A stretch of 64,000 nucleotides of DNA from Mermis nigrescens. Its lineage: Eukaryota; Nematoda; Enoplea; Mermithida; Mermithidae. Location of the stretch: assembly GCA_036768485.1 (NCBI GenBank), contig JAVLUZ010000548.1, forward strand, positions 248,001-312,000. The letters are read 5' to 3'. Position 1 is the first letter of the stretch. Each line of letters opens with the position of its first letter. The notes beneath the pieces are model-generated. The model had not been told where the DNA came from. It did no database searches and saw only the letters and a program-made list of their open reading frames with translations. Positions 43,600-55,330 of this stretch are shown here, piece by piece. The position numbers and the translations under genes are program-made.

Positions 43600-45910
43600 A
43601 TGAAAAAAAGTGCGTCTGTGAAAATATCTTTAAGAAGACTCTGTCAGTCTCTTACAAGCCAATTCACAATACTCATAAAAAGAAGTCAGCTGCCAACCAA
43701 TTTGAAGGGAGAGATGACCAGCCAATAAGTTGAAAGAAGGATTGGGCAGATTAAAGATCACATTGAAAGCTTCCCTTGTGTTGAATCAAATTACTAAAGG
43801 TAGGATTCAAAGAAGAAGTACTCAGATGCGAGCCTTAACATCCAAAAAATGTACGAGTTGTACTTTTCAATCGCCAAAAGTACTGGTACTCGTGTTGCTA
43901 GTTTCCAAAAGTACCAACAAGTTTTTTGCTCAGCATACAATTTGGCCTTTTTTAACCCACGAAAGGGCCAGTGTGGAAAATGCTCAGCCCAGCATTCACC
44001 AGTATGGTTTAAGATAACAAGACTTATGCAGAGATGAAGCTCAATTATGAAGCGCATTTGATCAGGAAAGAATCTTGCAGAAATGCAATGAAACTTGACA
44101 TTGAAAGTTGCACTTCTAATTCAAGCATAGTGGTAGCCACCACACCTGGGCGTGGGGGTTTGGGGGTATGCACACCCCAGAAACCAAAATATCTCCTACC
44201 CACCAGAAATCAAAATACCCCGCAGAATTCAATTTTTGAAATTTTTTTTTTCGTTTTTTTCGCAATTTTTTGATGCCAAAGGATAGTACTAGATGAGAAA
44301 CGTCGAAATTTGGTGTTTTTATCGCCATATTACAAGGCCATTTTTTGACCTTCAAAAAATCTTGCACTCCCCCCAGAATTTTCTTGCTGCCCACGTATGG
44401 TAGCCACCATGGACCTGCAATCTGTTCTTCAGATTCCTCAGAGTGAAGAAAGTGCCTTTTACTACAAGAGGAAGCTATGTGTGTACAACATCACGTTCTT
44501 TTGCAAAATGACTAAGGAAGCTATTTGTTTTGTCTGGCCCAAAACTGCAAGCAAACAAGGAAGTTGTGAGAATGGTACTGGTCTATATCTTTTCATTCAA
44601 GAGATGATAGAGCAGGGAAAGACAAAGATAAAGCTGTGGAGTGATTGTTGTGGTGGGCAGAATTGCAACAAGTTTGTTTCTGCATTACTGTGCTGGGTTG
44701 CTGGTAATCTGCCAATTGAGTTTGTGGAGCAGAATTTTCTTGAAAGTGGCCATACCCAAATGTCAGTAGACAGCATGCACTCGGCAATCAAAACTGCCTC
44801 AAAAAACTTATCAGTTTTTTCTGTCAATGAATGGTGCAGCATAATGAAGCAGGTTTGGCGCAAAAACCCTACACAGTAGTGCGTCTTGATCATGACAGCT
44901 TTTTCGATCTAAAAGAATTAAGCAAGAGCACAGTAAATTCTTTGAAAGTGGATTCCAACAATGATAAAATTAAGTGACTTGAAATTAAGCAAGTTTGCTA
45001 CAAAAAGCAGGATCCTGTGCTCATCAAATTCAAGCTTAATCACGGCAATGCTGTGAGCGAGGTAATCATTTTAAGTGTACCACAATGATTTTTATGTTTA
45101 CCAAGAGAACCAGAAGGAATTAGATTTTAACACATTACTCATTGAAAATAAGCATGGAATTATTTAGGTATTTGCACTGATTTGGTTTGTGTTTGTTTGT
45201 GGTTTGGCGCGTTTTGGCGATTTTCCAATTTGGCTAACTCCATTGGCCATAAAAAAACAAATTATTTAGCCAAATGAGGATTAAGCATTCAAAAACTCTT
45301 TTTCTGCAATTTCTAAAGAGTTCAAAAAATTGAATAATTTGCAATGTACTGTGTACAAGTATCTCAGGAGCTGCCAAATTGGAAAAAATTTAATGGGAAT
45401 TAGTAGAATAAAGAGCAAGCTATGAAAAAATGGAATATCCTGAAAAATCTAAATTATCATTCAAGAGCTAATTAATTTTCTTTTCAATGAATGCATGCTC
45501 AGTTCAAAATGTTCAATCTTCTTTCAGCCGCAATTTAGAACCTGATGAATTTTCAAGGAATAGTGAAAACAGCATTTTTCATCAGCATGAGGAAATAACA
45601 ACAATAATTCAATTAATTTGTCATTTTCAGGAAATTTCTGCGGCTTGTAAAGTGAGAGGCTGCCCGTGTACAAACTTTTCACTGCCAAAGCTTTGCAATT
45701 CCGCTTTACCCATTTCAAAAGCCAAAAGAAATGATCTGGTAGCGCTTTGTGCTTCTAATTTGGTGCCTGAAGAATATCATCATTGGTTTAAGTGATAAAA
45801 TAGAAACTTCATATGCTATTTTAACTTTAAATTTGATTTGTGCATTTTCTCTAGGGTCTTACCAGCTTGCGAATCACTCGATCTAGATTTCGATGAAGAG
45901 TTTGTTGAGT
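43600..45910 (+). pseudogene. DDE-type transposon protein, MITE-interrupted
   Basis: Pieces in order: DHIESFP and the helix FQKYQQVFCSAYNLAFFNP with a CxxC pair (GQCGKCS), about 43,750-44,000. Then MDLQSVLQIPQSEESAFYYK, a catalytic-like WSDCCGGQNCNKFVSALL and ESGHTQMSVDSMHSAIKTA (44,410-44,800). A C-terminal LPISKAKRNDLVALC with YHHWF follows at 45,700-45,790, and a final exon VLPACESLDLDFDEEFVE after a likely intron. This layout is common in an uncharacterised transposon-derived protein group of invertebrates. The D-xxGGQN-N and GH..xD..H motifs suggest an RNase H-fold nuclease. Frame breaks and a MITE (44,141-44,399) disable it. Host gene or autonomous transposon cannot be decided. Confidence 0.55.
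44141..44399 (+). mobile_element. hAT-like MITE inside the DDE gene
   Basis: 259 bp flanked by perfect 8-bp duplications GTAGCCAC (44,133-44,140 and 44,400-44,407). Ends CACACCTGGGCG and CCCACGTATG. The coding similarity of the host gene is continuous across the insertion when one duplication is counted once. Confidence 0.9.
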
Positions 45911-47180
45911 GACGACAACCTGTTATTACTGCTTTAAAGAGTCAAACCTTGCTCACTTTTAATCTTCTCCAAATAAAGCTTTAAACTTGTAAACTGCTGC
46001 AGTGATCATTACTATAGTTTGATATTCACCTTATATGTTCCTTTGCAGAAGCATAAACTTTGCCATGGCAAAAGGTGATACATCCAATTAATTAGCATAT
46101 TCTTCAAACAACATGGGCCTGATAAATCATTCTAACTTTATTTATTTCAACAGTTCATGCATAGTATCTTAACAGAAAACTAGAATAGGTAGGTCATTTT
46201 CTGATTTTTTCCTGGCAATTTTGACTTTGATTGCAATTTTCTCAAAAGTGCTAAAAATGGATCTATCACCTTTTGGCATGGCGCCCACAAAATGATAATA
46301 TAAATTTGCAAACGCCCAATCAACATCCCATCATGTTTTTGGACAAGGAATCTAATAATTTGCAGTGTGCATGTTTGCATCACTTGTGTTGCCAAATTTT
46401 AAGAACATGCTCTTTCAAGAACATTCTGGGGGTTGCAGCCTTTTTATGGAGGTCTGCAGCACACATGGGCGTGGGGGTTGGGGTGTGCACCCCTCCCCAG
46501 ATGGCAGGAATCCCCCAGTAATCAAAATACCCCCCAGAATTTAATTGTTGAAATATTTTTTGTTTTTTTCTGCAATTTTTTGATGCCAATGGATAGTGTT
46601 CGACAAAAACGTAAAAAAATGTTGCTTTTTTGCTATACCACCATTTTTAAGACCATTTTCTGACCTTTGAAAAATCTTGGATCCACCCACCAGAATTTTG
46701 GTTCTGCTCACCTATGGAATGCAGTCATTCTGTGGGGGGTCCACCCACAAGAACACGTGTGGTCCAGACCCCCACGCCCATGTGTGGTCTTAGCGTGAAC
46801 AATTACCCAAATGTATAAAGTTGTTACCAGAAAAACGGATTGATGTATTGACTCAAAATTCTTTCATGATAATTTTGAAGTTTTTCCACATTTCATTAAA
46901 ATGTAAATATGTTACTCAAACAGCACATGTTTATATTTTTTTCCTCAAAATTTCGACGATTAGACTTAATAAGGTGCTGAAGTGTAAATGACAACCAACT
47001 AACCAATTTATAACAAAGAATTTTAATCATAGGTATCATGGCCATCCTTTTTTCTTATATGTTTATCCCAGCAAGTGCGAACTTTGTACCCCCCCTCACA
47101 GCAACAATGGCACACATCTTGGAGGATCGGTTTTTTTTAAAGTAGATAATAAGAAAACTTAAATACCCTTTTTTTGTTTA
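45911..47180. other. intergenic, MITE only
   Basis: No gene recognised. It holds a hAT-like MITE (46,460-46,716) and a fragment of the same MITE end at about 46,765-46,786 (CCCCCACGCCCATGTGTG). Confidence 0.6.
46460..46716 (+). mobile_element. hAT-like MITE
   Basis: Starts CACACATGGGCGTGGGGG, ends GCTCACCTATG. Flanks GTCTGCAG and GAATGCAG share five of eight bases. The interior matches the family, including TTTTTTGATGCCAATGGATA. Confidence 0.8.
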
Positions 47181-49130
47181 CACTCAATACTGAGCTAGTT
47201 GTGAGTGTGTAAAGTTTACATCAAAAATTCAAATAATCTGCAGAGAGCCATTTTTTTAAATGTTTTTCCTAATTAGTAGTTTACAAATCTAGACTTAAAA
47301 TTTCTTTACACTCATTATTTGTTGCACAGGAGTGTAAATTAGACGGTTTTTACTGTTTTCATGTGCACAAGCATATCTAACTCAGTTTCACATTCTATGC
47401 AGTCTGATTGGTTTCAAAAGGTAGACGGTTTTAAAATCTAGGGTTGACTTTTTTATTTATTTTCTAAAGTAATATTTTTGAAATTGGAGGTGGTTTATTT
47501 TAAAGAGTTTGAGACAAAAAATATTTTTTCCCTGCTATATTCTCCACTTAATAGACTCAGATTTTTCTTGAGGTTTTTTACTCGTCTTTAATAAAAAATT
47601 ATTTTTATTATTATAAATGCACTATTCTTAAACTTCAGTAGAATGATGAATATTTTCCAATATAGTATAATAAAGCTGAAATATTGGCTGCGAGTTGAGT
47701 TGGTGCAATGGCTGACGTATCCATTCTCACATGTGGATTTCAAAAAAGAATAATGGGTTCAAGTCTTCTGAATATTTAATTTTTTTATTTTTTTAATTCT
47801 TTTGGTAAAACCATGCACTTCATTTGACTTATTCATCTATTTGGGTTCTGCAGATCACACAGTTTTTTTTTGAATTTTGCCTCAGTTGTTGAATGGAAGT
47901 GTAAAGAGTGCAAAAATTTGGGGGTGAAAAGACGCATTTTTGTCAAGTTTTCAACTTGTTTATGTCTGCCAACAACTCCGGTTATGAGTCTTGAGAAATT
48001 TTTCCTGACAGAAATGTACTACGGATCAAGGGCTATCTTCTGCTTACGAGCAAACTTTTCTACAATCAATATGCAGTTAGTACCAGGGGTTCGAACTTTA
48101 CACTCTAGTGGATTAGTAAAAAAACAGATTTTGTCCAAGATTTCTCTGCCAACTTTTTCTATTATGAGTTGGGATAAATTGAATAAGATACAAATAAATT
48201 CACTTTAAAGCGCTACACGTCGAAGCAAGCTGCGTTCAGAGAAACGTAATATTCAATTGTTTATGGGGGTGTAAAGTTCGAAATCTAAGGTGTAAAATGG
48301 GCAAAAACACAGGTTTTTTTGTATTTTGATTGGTAAATCATATCAAATATTTTGCAGAACATTAGTTTGGCACATACAAACGTACTACAATCAAAGGGCT
48401 ACAAACTGGCCCGAACCACATTTATTTGCACTCAATGGGGCGTTAGGTTCAGATTTTTAAAGTTTACAATGTGGTGGACAGTGGAAAATACATGTTTTTT
48501 ATTCATTTTCTGTTTGCCACTTCCTCTCTTCAGAAGTCGGGCAATGTCGAATAGGATAAAAATAAATTAACTTCTAATGTGTACGCGTCACAGCTAATTG
48601 CACTTGTTTACATCAATATTTAGCTTTTTGGGAGGTGTAAAGTCAAAAAAATGGGGGAGTTAAACGTGTTTATGTCTTGTTTTTTTCTGCCAATTTCTGG
48701 GTTATGAGTCTGGACATAATCACAAGTCTAAAAATGAACCAGAAACCAAATGTCATATGCTAGTTTGTTTGCACTCAACAGTGGTGTAAAGTGGTTACAT
48801 CTCATATTTATTTGTCCTTGGGCCATTGTGGAGACTTAATTTTGTAATAAATGTTGATCGCAATATCAGAGTAATATCAGAATTACGAATTCGACTGAAA
48901 TTTTCTTCACACTCTGTGGTTGTCTGAAGTTTACACTGCACATTAATTTTAGTTCTAGAGCCTTACAGATACTTAAAATCAGAATTGGGAATCTGACTGT
49001 TATTCTTCTCTACACCTATAACTTGTGTAAAGTTTGCACCATTCATTTGTTGTTAATATGTAGTTTATACTACAAATTTATTTTACTTCCAAATCTGAGC
49101 GTTAGTGTTCCTTATGCTTGATATTTGCAT
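47180..49130 (-). repeat. long dispersed repeat, copy III (inverted)
   Basis: The reverse complement contains the same ordered blocks as 2.2-4.2 and 9.8-12.2 kb, for example around 47,990-48,060 and 48,110-48,480, but is more diverged. TTTACAC/GTGTAAA motifs recur. The adjacent long-TIR element (49.3-50.1 kb) is also paired with this repeat at 8.6-9.4 kb. Confidence 0.55.
47690..47765 (+). other. tRNA-like pol III promoter pair, possible SINE relic
   Basis: TTGGTGCAATGGCTGACG resembles a tRNA A box, and GGGTTCAAGTC 55 bp downstream resembles a B box. The implied stems pair poorly, so it is not a functional tRNA. A short T-rich tail follows. It could be a SINE head or chance. Confidence 0.3.
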
Positions 49131-49314
49131 AAAGTTTATGCTGAAAAACTTTGATCTGTTTAAATAATGTAAGGTTGTATTGTTTAAAAAGAATAATGCT
49201 GATGTTAAGAACAATATTGTTTTCCGCATTCTTGGACTGCTGTCATTATTGTAGCATGTTACTGCGTGTTTACTAACTGAGGTACTCAAATCATGCTAAT
49301 TAAAAGTAGGGTAC

Positions 49315-50117
49315 TAGCGAAGAAAAATGCTCCAATGGAACAAAAAGGAGGAATACACTTGGAATTGTTGATTGTTAAAGATGTAAAGGGAGGGGACTAG
49401 GAAAAAGCTACCTAAAGTTGCAAAATCTGATAAAAATCACACTCTCTCTAAGCAATGCAAAAAATCGAAGTATATTCTGCAGTCAACTCATTAAAATAAA
49501 TATTTAATCAAGTAAATGAATGAAAAAGCAGCATGTCAGCTATGCAATAGCTATGGGAGCTAGCTATGCTGTAGCTATGGTAAATGATATTGAGTAACAG
49601 TCTTTCTAAGCCAATTGAATGAAATAGCAAAACATCAATGCATCCAAAACAGTTTAAAACAGTAGGAAATGCGTGAGTTGACTTGAAACAGACTAAATGT
49701 AGGTACACTAGCATGCCCGCAATGATGGTGTGCACTAATCATTCCGCCCCTGCTTTGATTGCTATAATGCTCATAACAAAATAAAACAACTTTAAATACA
49801 ATACCACTTAGTTTATATCAATCAGTATACAAAGCTATGCAATGTTGCTACTTACCAGCAATTTGAAAAAAAGTAAAAATTATAGATTTCGTTTATACAC
49901 TCCTATCTGAAACTTTGTAAATTATTTAAAAAAGACGCTTTTTAGAGGCTGCAGAATATACTTCAATTTTTTGCGTTGCTTAGAGAAAGTGTGATTTTTG
50001 TCAGATTGTGCAACTTTAGGTAGCTTTTTCCTAGTCCTCTCCTTTTACATCCTTAACAATCCACAATTCCAAGTATATTCATCTTTTTTGTTCCATGGGA
50101 GCATTTTTCTTTGCTAT
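49315..50117. mobile_element. foldback/MITE element, copy C of the long-TIR family
   Basis: Left TIR from about 49,315 (GCGAAGAAAAATGCTCCAAT) to 49,490, right TIR 49,944-50,117, the reverse complement over about 170 bp. The interior shares TGAATGAAATAGCAAA and TTGACTTGAAACAGACT with copy B. Non-coding. Confidence 0.75.
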
Positions 50118-52516
50118 TAGAAAATAACTTGACACTTTTAAGATTGTTTAATTTTGATTGTTCCTCAGCACAGGATGTTCTTTTTAACTACTACTACTCG
50201 TATATATAACTCAAAAAGCGATCCTTTGATTAAGAAAAAATTTTTCAAATAAAGTCGCTAATAATTTTTGACAGTATATTATATTGTGGACTGCGGCCCA
50301 CATTTCCTTAAAAAATTAATAAGAAAATATCTTGACATTGCTTGTCAGAATCTCATGAATTTCATAATTTGTTTAGCACACCATTTTTTCATTAAAGGTC
50401 TGTTACTTAAAAAAGGTCAATTAATCAGTATCATTTTCTTCTTGAATAAGCCCCTGATAATGGTCCACTACACGATGCAAAATGAAAGATTGTTCACATT
50501 TAATAAGGGTAAAATGTTGTGACATACTGAGGCCAATCCGTCAATTTTAAACAATTTATTAGCATGCCATGTTCCCTTTAAACATCTAATGCTCGAAAAT
50601 TGGTCCTTTAATTTTTAATTTTTTTATCATAGAAATCTCTAGTGATAGGCTATAAAATATCTTAATATGAATGCGGGCCCGGATATGGTATATGCGCTAC
50701 ATTGGGGGTTGTCGCAAAAATTGGAGCATAAATTTTTGATGTTTCATGTTTTTAATAATTTCAAAAAATATTGTAGAGATACTGTAAGTCTAAATTATTC
50801 ATAAAAAATGTAGAAATTATTGATCTTCCATATGAAAAAAATGATTGAATTTGATTATGATGATCTTGAGGTATGATGAAAAATGCCAGACCCTGTCAAA
50901 TTTGAAAATTTGGTCATTTTTGTTATTTTGCAATTCCTTTACACAACAAATATGCGTTTTCAAGAAAAATGATCTAAACCCTTAAACTCCACATTTAGAA
51001 CTGCAAAATAATTGGTTTAATCAGAGTTAGATGTTTTTTGACTTGCCCTTGCTCAGTACATGACCTGACCAGGCTGAATCTTATAGAAAGTAACTCAAAA
51101 GCCAGAATCAGTCAAAATATTCTAGTGCGTCATGACAAGTTAGTAATTCGCAGTGTTCCTATTAGTTGCCTGAATTTATGGCATTATGTCAAAATTATTT
51201 TGTACAAATTTAATAAATTTCTGCTCTGTCGTCAGTCTATCAGTATTCACAGAGCAAAAAAATGTTTAGGGCGGTAAAAAATGACTAGATTTTTAGTGCT
51301 TTGAGCCACTCATCATTTCCAAACTGTTTGTCAATAAACATGCCGTAAATTTTACATGAAAATGGTTACAATACAAAACTTTTCGGCGCTTTTCTATTCT
51401 TGATCGTCAGAAACCCATAAATCACCTAGGCTACACTATTGAAGGTCGAGAAACTTAGTTTCACTATATGCAGTACTACATCAAAGCATTCAATGCAAAA
51501 GTAGTCATAAAACGCTCCTCCTGAACCAAAATTCTTGCTACGCCTCCGAGGCTACCATAAAACAAATAAACTTCAGATTAAACTAAGTGAGATTTATCAA
51601 ATCGTTAAACTGAAATAGAAAAAAGACGCATACAAATTTTGGTTTGCTTAAAAAAATTGTTGCCTCAAGCCACACATATGAAAAGTCTGTCTGTAGAATG
51701 AAAATTAAAAACTTACATATCTGAAATCGTTTTGATTTGCAGAAAGACAAATCTGCAGAAAAAGACAATTCTTACTGTCAAATATAAAGTAGAGGTATAT
51801 GAACGCAGAAACACAGAAAGCAGATAAGAAAAACCTATTGGTAAACACGAGACAGTTTTAATTGATGTAAAACATCATTAATACAAAGAAAATGAGAAGA
51901 AAAGAAAAAGACATGGAAGGAAAAAATAACTAAATAAGAACTAGAATACATAAAGGATAATGGAATAAATAAAATAAGAAAAAGGTAAAAACAGAATGCT
52001 GGTTAGTAAAAAGATATTAAAATGATGTGTGAAGTAGGACAAATCTGCCTAAAAAATTATATAACGATGAATTGAATATTTCTGTGGTGATTGTCGCAGA
52101 TATGCAAGCTATTAGTAACTTTGTCATCGGGAATGTTGAAATCATTATTTGTCCATTGGGTAGTTGTGCTATTTTTCATCCCATCCCTATTTTTTTAGTG
52201 ATACATACATTTTGTCTAGCATGTGTGAAAAAACATTGTCGATAATCTTATTGACTACTGGAAAAACTTTTTTGTCAAGTTTCCTAGCCCTAGTTAGAAG
52301 CGTTTTAACAAAAAAGTACCTTCCACACAACGGATTGATGAAATTCCACATGGGCGGACTTAAAAAATTGGGGGACAGTTGCTCCTCATGGTCCAAAAGA
52401 GTTGGCGAGATAAAAATGGATAAAATATGCGATGATTTTTGGTCGTCATTCTTCATAAATTTTCACAGTTTTTGGGCGCTTCGCGCTAGATAATACCTCA
52501 TAATGACATTTTTAGG

Positions 52517-52655
52517 GTGCCGGGTCCACTTTTTTCGAAAATTCGGGTCCGGGTCCAACATTTTAGGAAAGTCGGGTATGGGTCCGGGTGCAAAATTTCT
52601 ATCAACCTCGGGTCCGGGTCCAAAAAAGTCGGACACGGCGGGTCCGGGTCCGTTA
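52517..52655 (+). repeat. GGGTCCGGGTCC minisatellite
   Basis: Degenerate units of CGGGTCCGGGTCCAA with spacers of 20-35 bp, GC-rich against an AT-rich background. Two plus-strand frames read through it as Gly/Pro/Ser repeats, probably not coding. Confidence 0.7.
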
Positions 52656-52906
52656 ACATATCATTGTGTTGTACCTACCAAACCACCATATCCTATCCTA
52701 TCAATTTTTCCTTCATGTCCGCATGCTTGCACACTTATTTGTTAGTTTTTTTGTTCCAGGATAGGTTCAGTTCAGGAATGGTGCTACAAAGGAATAAGCA
52801 AACAAACAGCAGTGCACTAAGTTGCAACTGTGTCTGATGCCTGCTGGTGTGTGCAGCACAACCTCAAAAGAACGTCTCCATAGAAGCTTGTAATATGCTA
52901 ACCCGC

Positions 52907-53000
52907 AGTGGCGGATCTAGGATTTTCCTAAGGGAGGGCGGGTATCTTAACCAGGCACCTATCTCTAGGGGGAATGAGGGGGCCGGACACCTCTCAAAAT
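52907..53000 (+). mobile_element. possible hAT-type terminus
   Basis: CAGTGGCGGATCTAGGATTT is a terminus typical of many animal hAT MITEs. The matching opposite end (GATCCGCCACTG) was not found, so the element is truncated or this is a fragment. Confidence 0.4.
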
Positions 53001-53602
53001 TCAGAAAAATTGGAAAAATAGGACTTTTTAAAAATTATTCTGTGCTATTTTTGGCCCTTTTGGGCTTAGTCCCCCAAAGTAGTAACGCCCAGCCCTCTGG
53101 AATGCACTCTGTAACGCAGCACGTCATAGTGCACCTGCACTTCAAGCGCCCGCTTTGTAAGTAGGGCGTTTTAGCTGCAATTCAGACCAGCGCCCGGGGC
53201 GGGGGTGTATTAAGCAGGGTGTGTAATATTCAATCGAGCTCATGGCATCATTCAAGTGACGTCACCCCCCTTAGAGTACATAGCATTTTCTCGCTTAATA
53301 CGATAAGCTTGAGATTATAATTTTCGAGAGTGCACATACTTACGCATAAGTCCTTCTTACATCTAAATGTGCTTTGGTATGTACCTATGTGCAATTTTGT
53401 ATGTGGCATAATACAAAGATTTAATTAGGTATTTATCTACAATAATATGTTAATTCACTCAATATATTGATACAACAACTCGCCAAGTAGCTATTTAGAT
53501 TTTTAACGCCCTACTAATAAATAATAGCACTACAGAGTGACAAACGAACAGCAATTTTTTTAAATTTTATTCTATGTACACGCTTTGGCGACTAACATTC
53601 GC

Positions 53603-53698
53603 CGGACCCCAGCCAGAAACCACGCTCCAACCAGGCGATATTATTGGAGCTCGCGTCAGAATAGTCATTGTTGCTGACGCGGCAAACTTCCGGCATGA
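53603..53698 (-). CDS. small open frame, unknown
   Basis: 31-32 codons from ATG about 53,698 (MPEVCRVSNNDYSDASSNN) through AWLERGFWLGSGEC to a stop at 53,603. It lies just downstream of the leftward gene ending 53,708, within the Polinton's left part. Too short for assignment. It may be a final exon of that gene. Confidence 0.3.
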
Positions 53699-53707
53699 TG
53701 GGTAGAA

Positions 53708-54048
53708 TTATTGTCGACTATGGTCGTGCAATTTTCTGTTCGCCAATAGTTCAAACCGAACTCGCTCAATAGTCGTAAAAGCCAACGACCGCATAGTGTA
53801 GTGGTATATTATCGCTGGTTGCCAAATTCCAAAAATAGGTCCGGCACAAGTCATGAGAGACCGGCCGCTGGCCTGGGCACTGATGAGTAAACGAGCTCGA
53901 GCGCCGTTTTGGGGTAGGTTAAAATAAAAAGGGTCGATCAAAAATTTTTGGGCTTCCACAGGGTTAAACGAGGGCTATTACAAATACGTTTAAATTGTAA
54001 TCGAAATTCGGCCACGAAAATTTCCAAACGAGTAAAAATTTGTTCCAT
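53708..54048 (-). pseudogene. leftward Polinton gene, frameshifted
   Basis: Starts at ATG 54,048 (MEQIFTRLEIFVAEFRLQFK). The frame ends near 53,938. An overlapping frame (EAQKFLIDPFYFNL ... FTTIERVRFELLANRK) continues to a TAA at 53,708. The overlap of two protein-like frames suggests one indel around 53,950-53,990. The first 17 residues resemble the start of gene A/B in the 34-43 kb palindrome (IF-x-LE-x-F ... RL). The rest shows no likeness. No family recognised. Confidence 0.4.
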
Positions 54049-54699
54049 TTCGTAGTAAATAAAATAGAGCGAAGTTTTTAAGTTCTAAAGAGAATTTTAA
54101 CGCACTTTTGAAAAAGGCTCTTAGTATTTTAAGCACGCTTTTTGCGAATACAGAGATGAAAACTTGTTCTAGCAGAAGAAGACTAACTATCCGAAATAAA
54201 TGCGGCTAGCCAGAATGTAAAAAATTTAACCTCTTTAGCTGAAAAACTTAACTTGAATAACGCAGTCTATGCTGATTCGAAAAATGTTTTAGCGTAGAGA
54301 AATGATTGAATTCCCGTCATGAAAAAGTTAATTTAAATAGCGCAGTTAGTGCCGAGTTGGAAAACGTTTCAGTAGAAAGATTGAACCCCCCAGGTGAAAA
54401 AGCACGAGCAAAGTGTAGGCTGCGCCGTATTGGAAAGCTGTTGCTTCAACAGAACAAAGTTGCACAGCGTAATGAAAACGATTAATCTTTTTAAAGCTAA
54501 TTAGTAAAAAGCCGAACCACAATCAACTTTTAATGCGTCTGAAATAATAATAACAAAGCGCGGCATCGACATTTTAGCATACAAACTCGGCTATTGTCAA
54601 GAATGAAACATTACTAATAAAACTAACGATTTGTCGTGACTGAAATAAGAATGCATCTATGAAACTAACTAAGCTACGAAAAATTATCATTTATCGGAA

Positions 54700-54996
54700 A
54701 TGCTAGCAATATCCGGCTTGAACACACTGCAGGAGTTGATAATTTCAAAGTACTTTGAGGCAAAGTCGCGAAGAATCGTTTTTTTCGACGGAATCTTGGC
54801 GTTTTGTCAGCAGATGGCTCGACTGAAATTACAGTTTTATGAGTTGAAAAAAGCAGAGTTGTCATTAAATCTTTATTTTAACGGCTATTTATTGAGCTTA
54901 AATTTAAGTCTTATAATAAAAATGTTTTTTAAAACGAATCATATACCTTCATTTTTTGCGGCCGGCGTCTGGAGCAGTCGTTTGCATTTTCTTTGA
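54700..54996 (+). CDS. unrecognised open frame in the Polinton left part
   Basis: 98 codons from ATG 54,700. The first 65 residues look protein-like and helical (LNTLQELIISKYFEAKSRR, CQQMARLKLQFYELKKAEL), and the end is low-complexity Leu/Phe. A purine-rich leader precedes the ATG. It lies between two leftward genes, so orientation is odd, and it may be non-coding. Confidence 0.3.
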   Translation: MLAISGLNTLQELIISKYFEAKSRRIVFFDGILAFCQQMARLKLQFYELKKAELSLNLYFNGYLLSLNLSLIIKMFFKTNHIPSFFAAGVWSSRLHFL

Positions 54997-55134
54997 CTCC
55001 TTGTTTAGTAGCTCTTTGTCGGGCGTTAAAGCAATTCACTCCTTGAAAATTTTTTAAATTTAACGTTCGTCAATTAAACACAGCAAAAAAAGCTGGCGCA
55101 CTATAGATACATAAACTAAAATTTAATTTTTAGA

Positions 55135-55330
55135 CTAATTTTCACCTTCAGTTTTTTCGATGGCCACAGCAATCGCTGCTCTCTGATCCTGCCACCATGT
55201 GAACTGCTTCGCCGTCAATGCAATTTCTTGCTCTCTCTCGGCGTTTTGCAAATACATAAATTTTCTCCAAGTAGCCCCGTTACGACCGAAACTCTTAAGC
55301 CGTAGGTTAAATCTACAGAATCGGGAAATC
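55135..55330 (-). CDS. PC4-like protein, C-terminal part
   Basis: Open on the minus strand from just after a TAG near 55,328 to the stop at 55,135: FCRFNLRLKSFGRNGATWRK, FMYLQNAEREQEIALTAKQF, TWWQDQRAAIAVAIEK. The QEI-LT-QF-W pattern matches the centre gene of the palindrome (QEIFLTPSQFESW) and, more distantly, the arm gene (QQVKLSRTPF-NWFDARED). It lacks its own start, so it is either a downstream exon of the next gene or frameshifted from it. Predicted role: single-stranded DNA binding. Confidence 0.5.

Larger units (their letters stand above)
50118..53600. other. intergenic, no gene recognised
   Basis: Open frames at 50,268-50,522, 51,038-51,277, 52,164-52,493 and 52,847-53,164 have no domain or family I recognise, and no splice context ties them together. 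The span also holds a GGGTCC minisatellite and a possible hAT-like terminus. Confidence 0.5.

Noticed and set aside
47690..47765. A functional tRNA gene
   Set aside because: A- and B-box-like sequences are present, but acceptor and anticodon stems do not pair. Kept only as a possible SINE relic.
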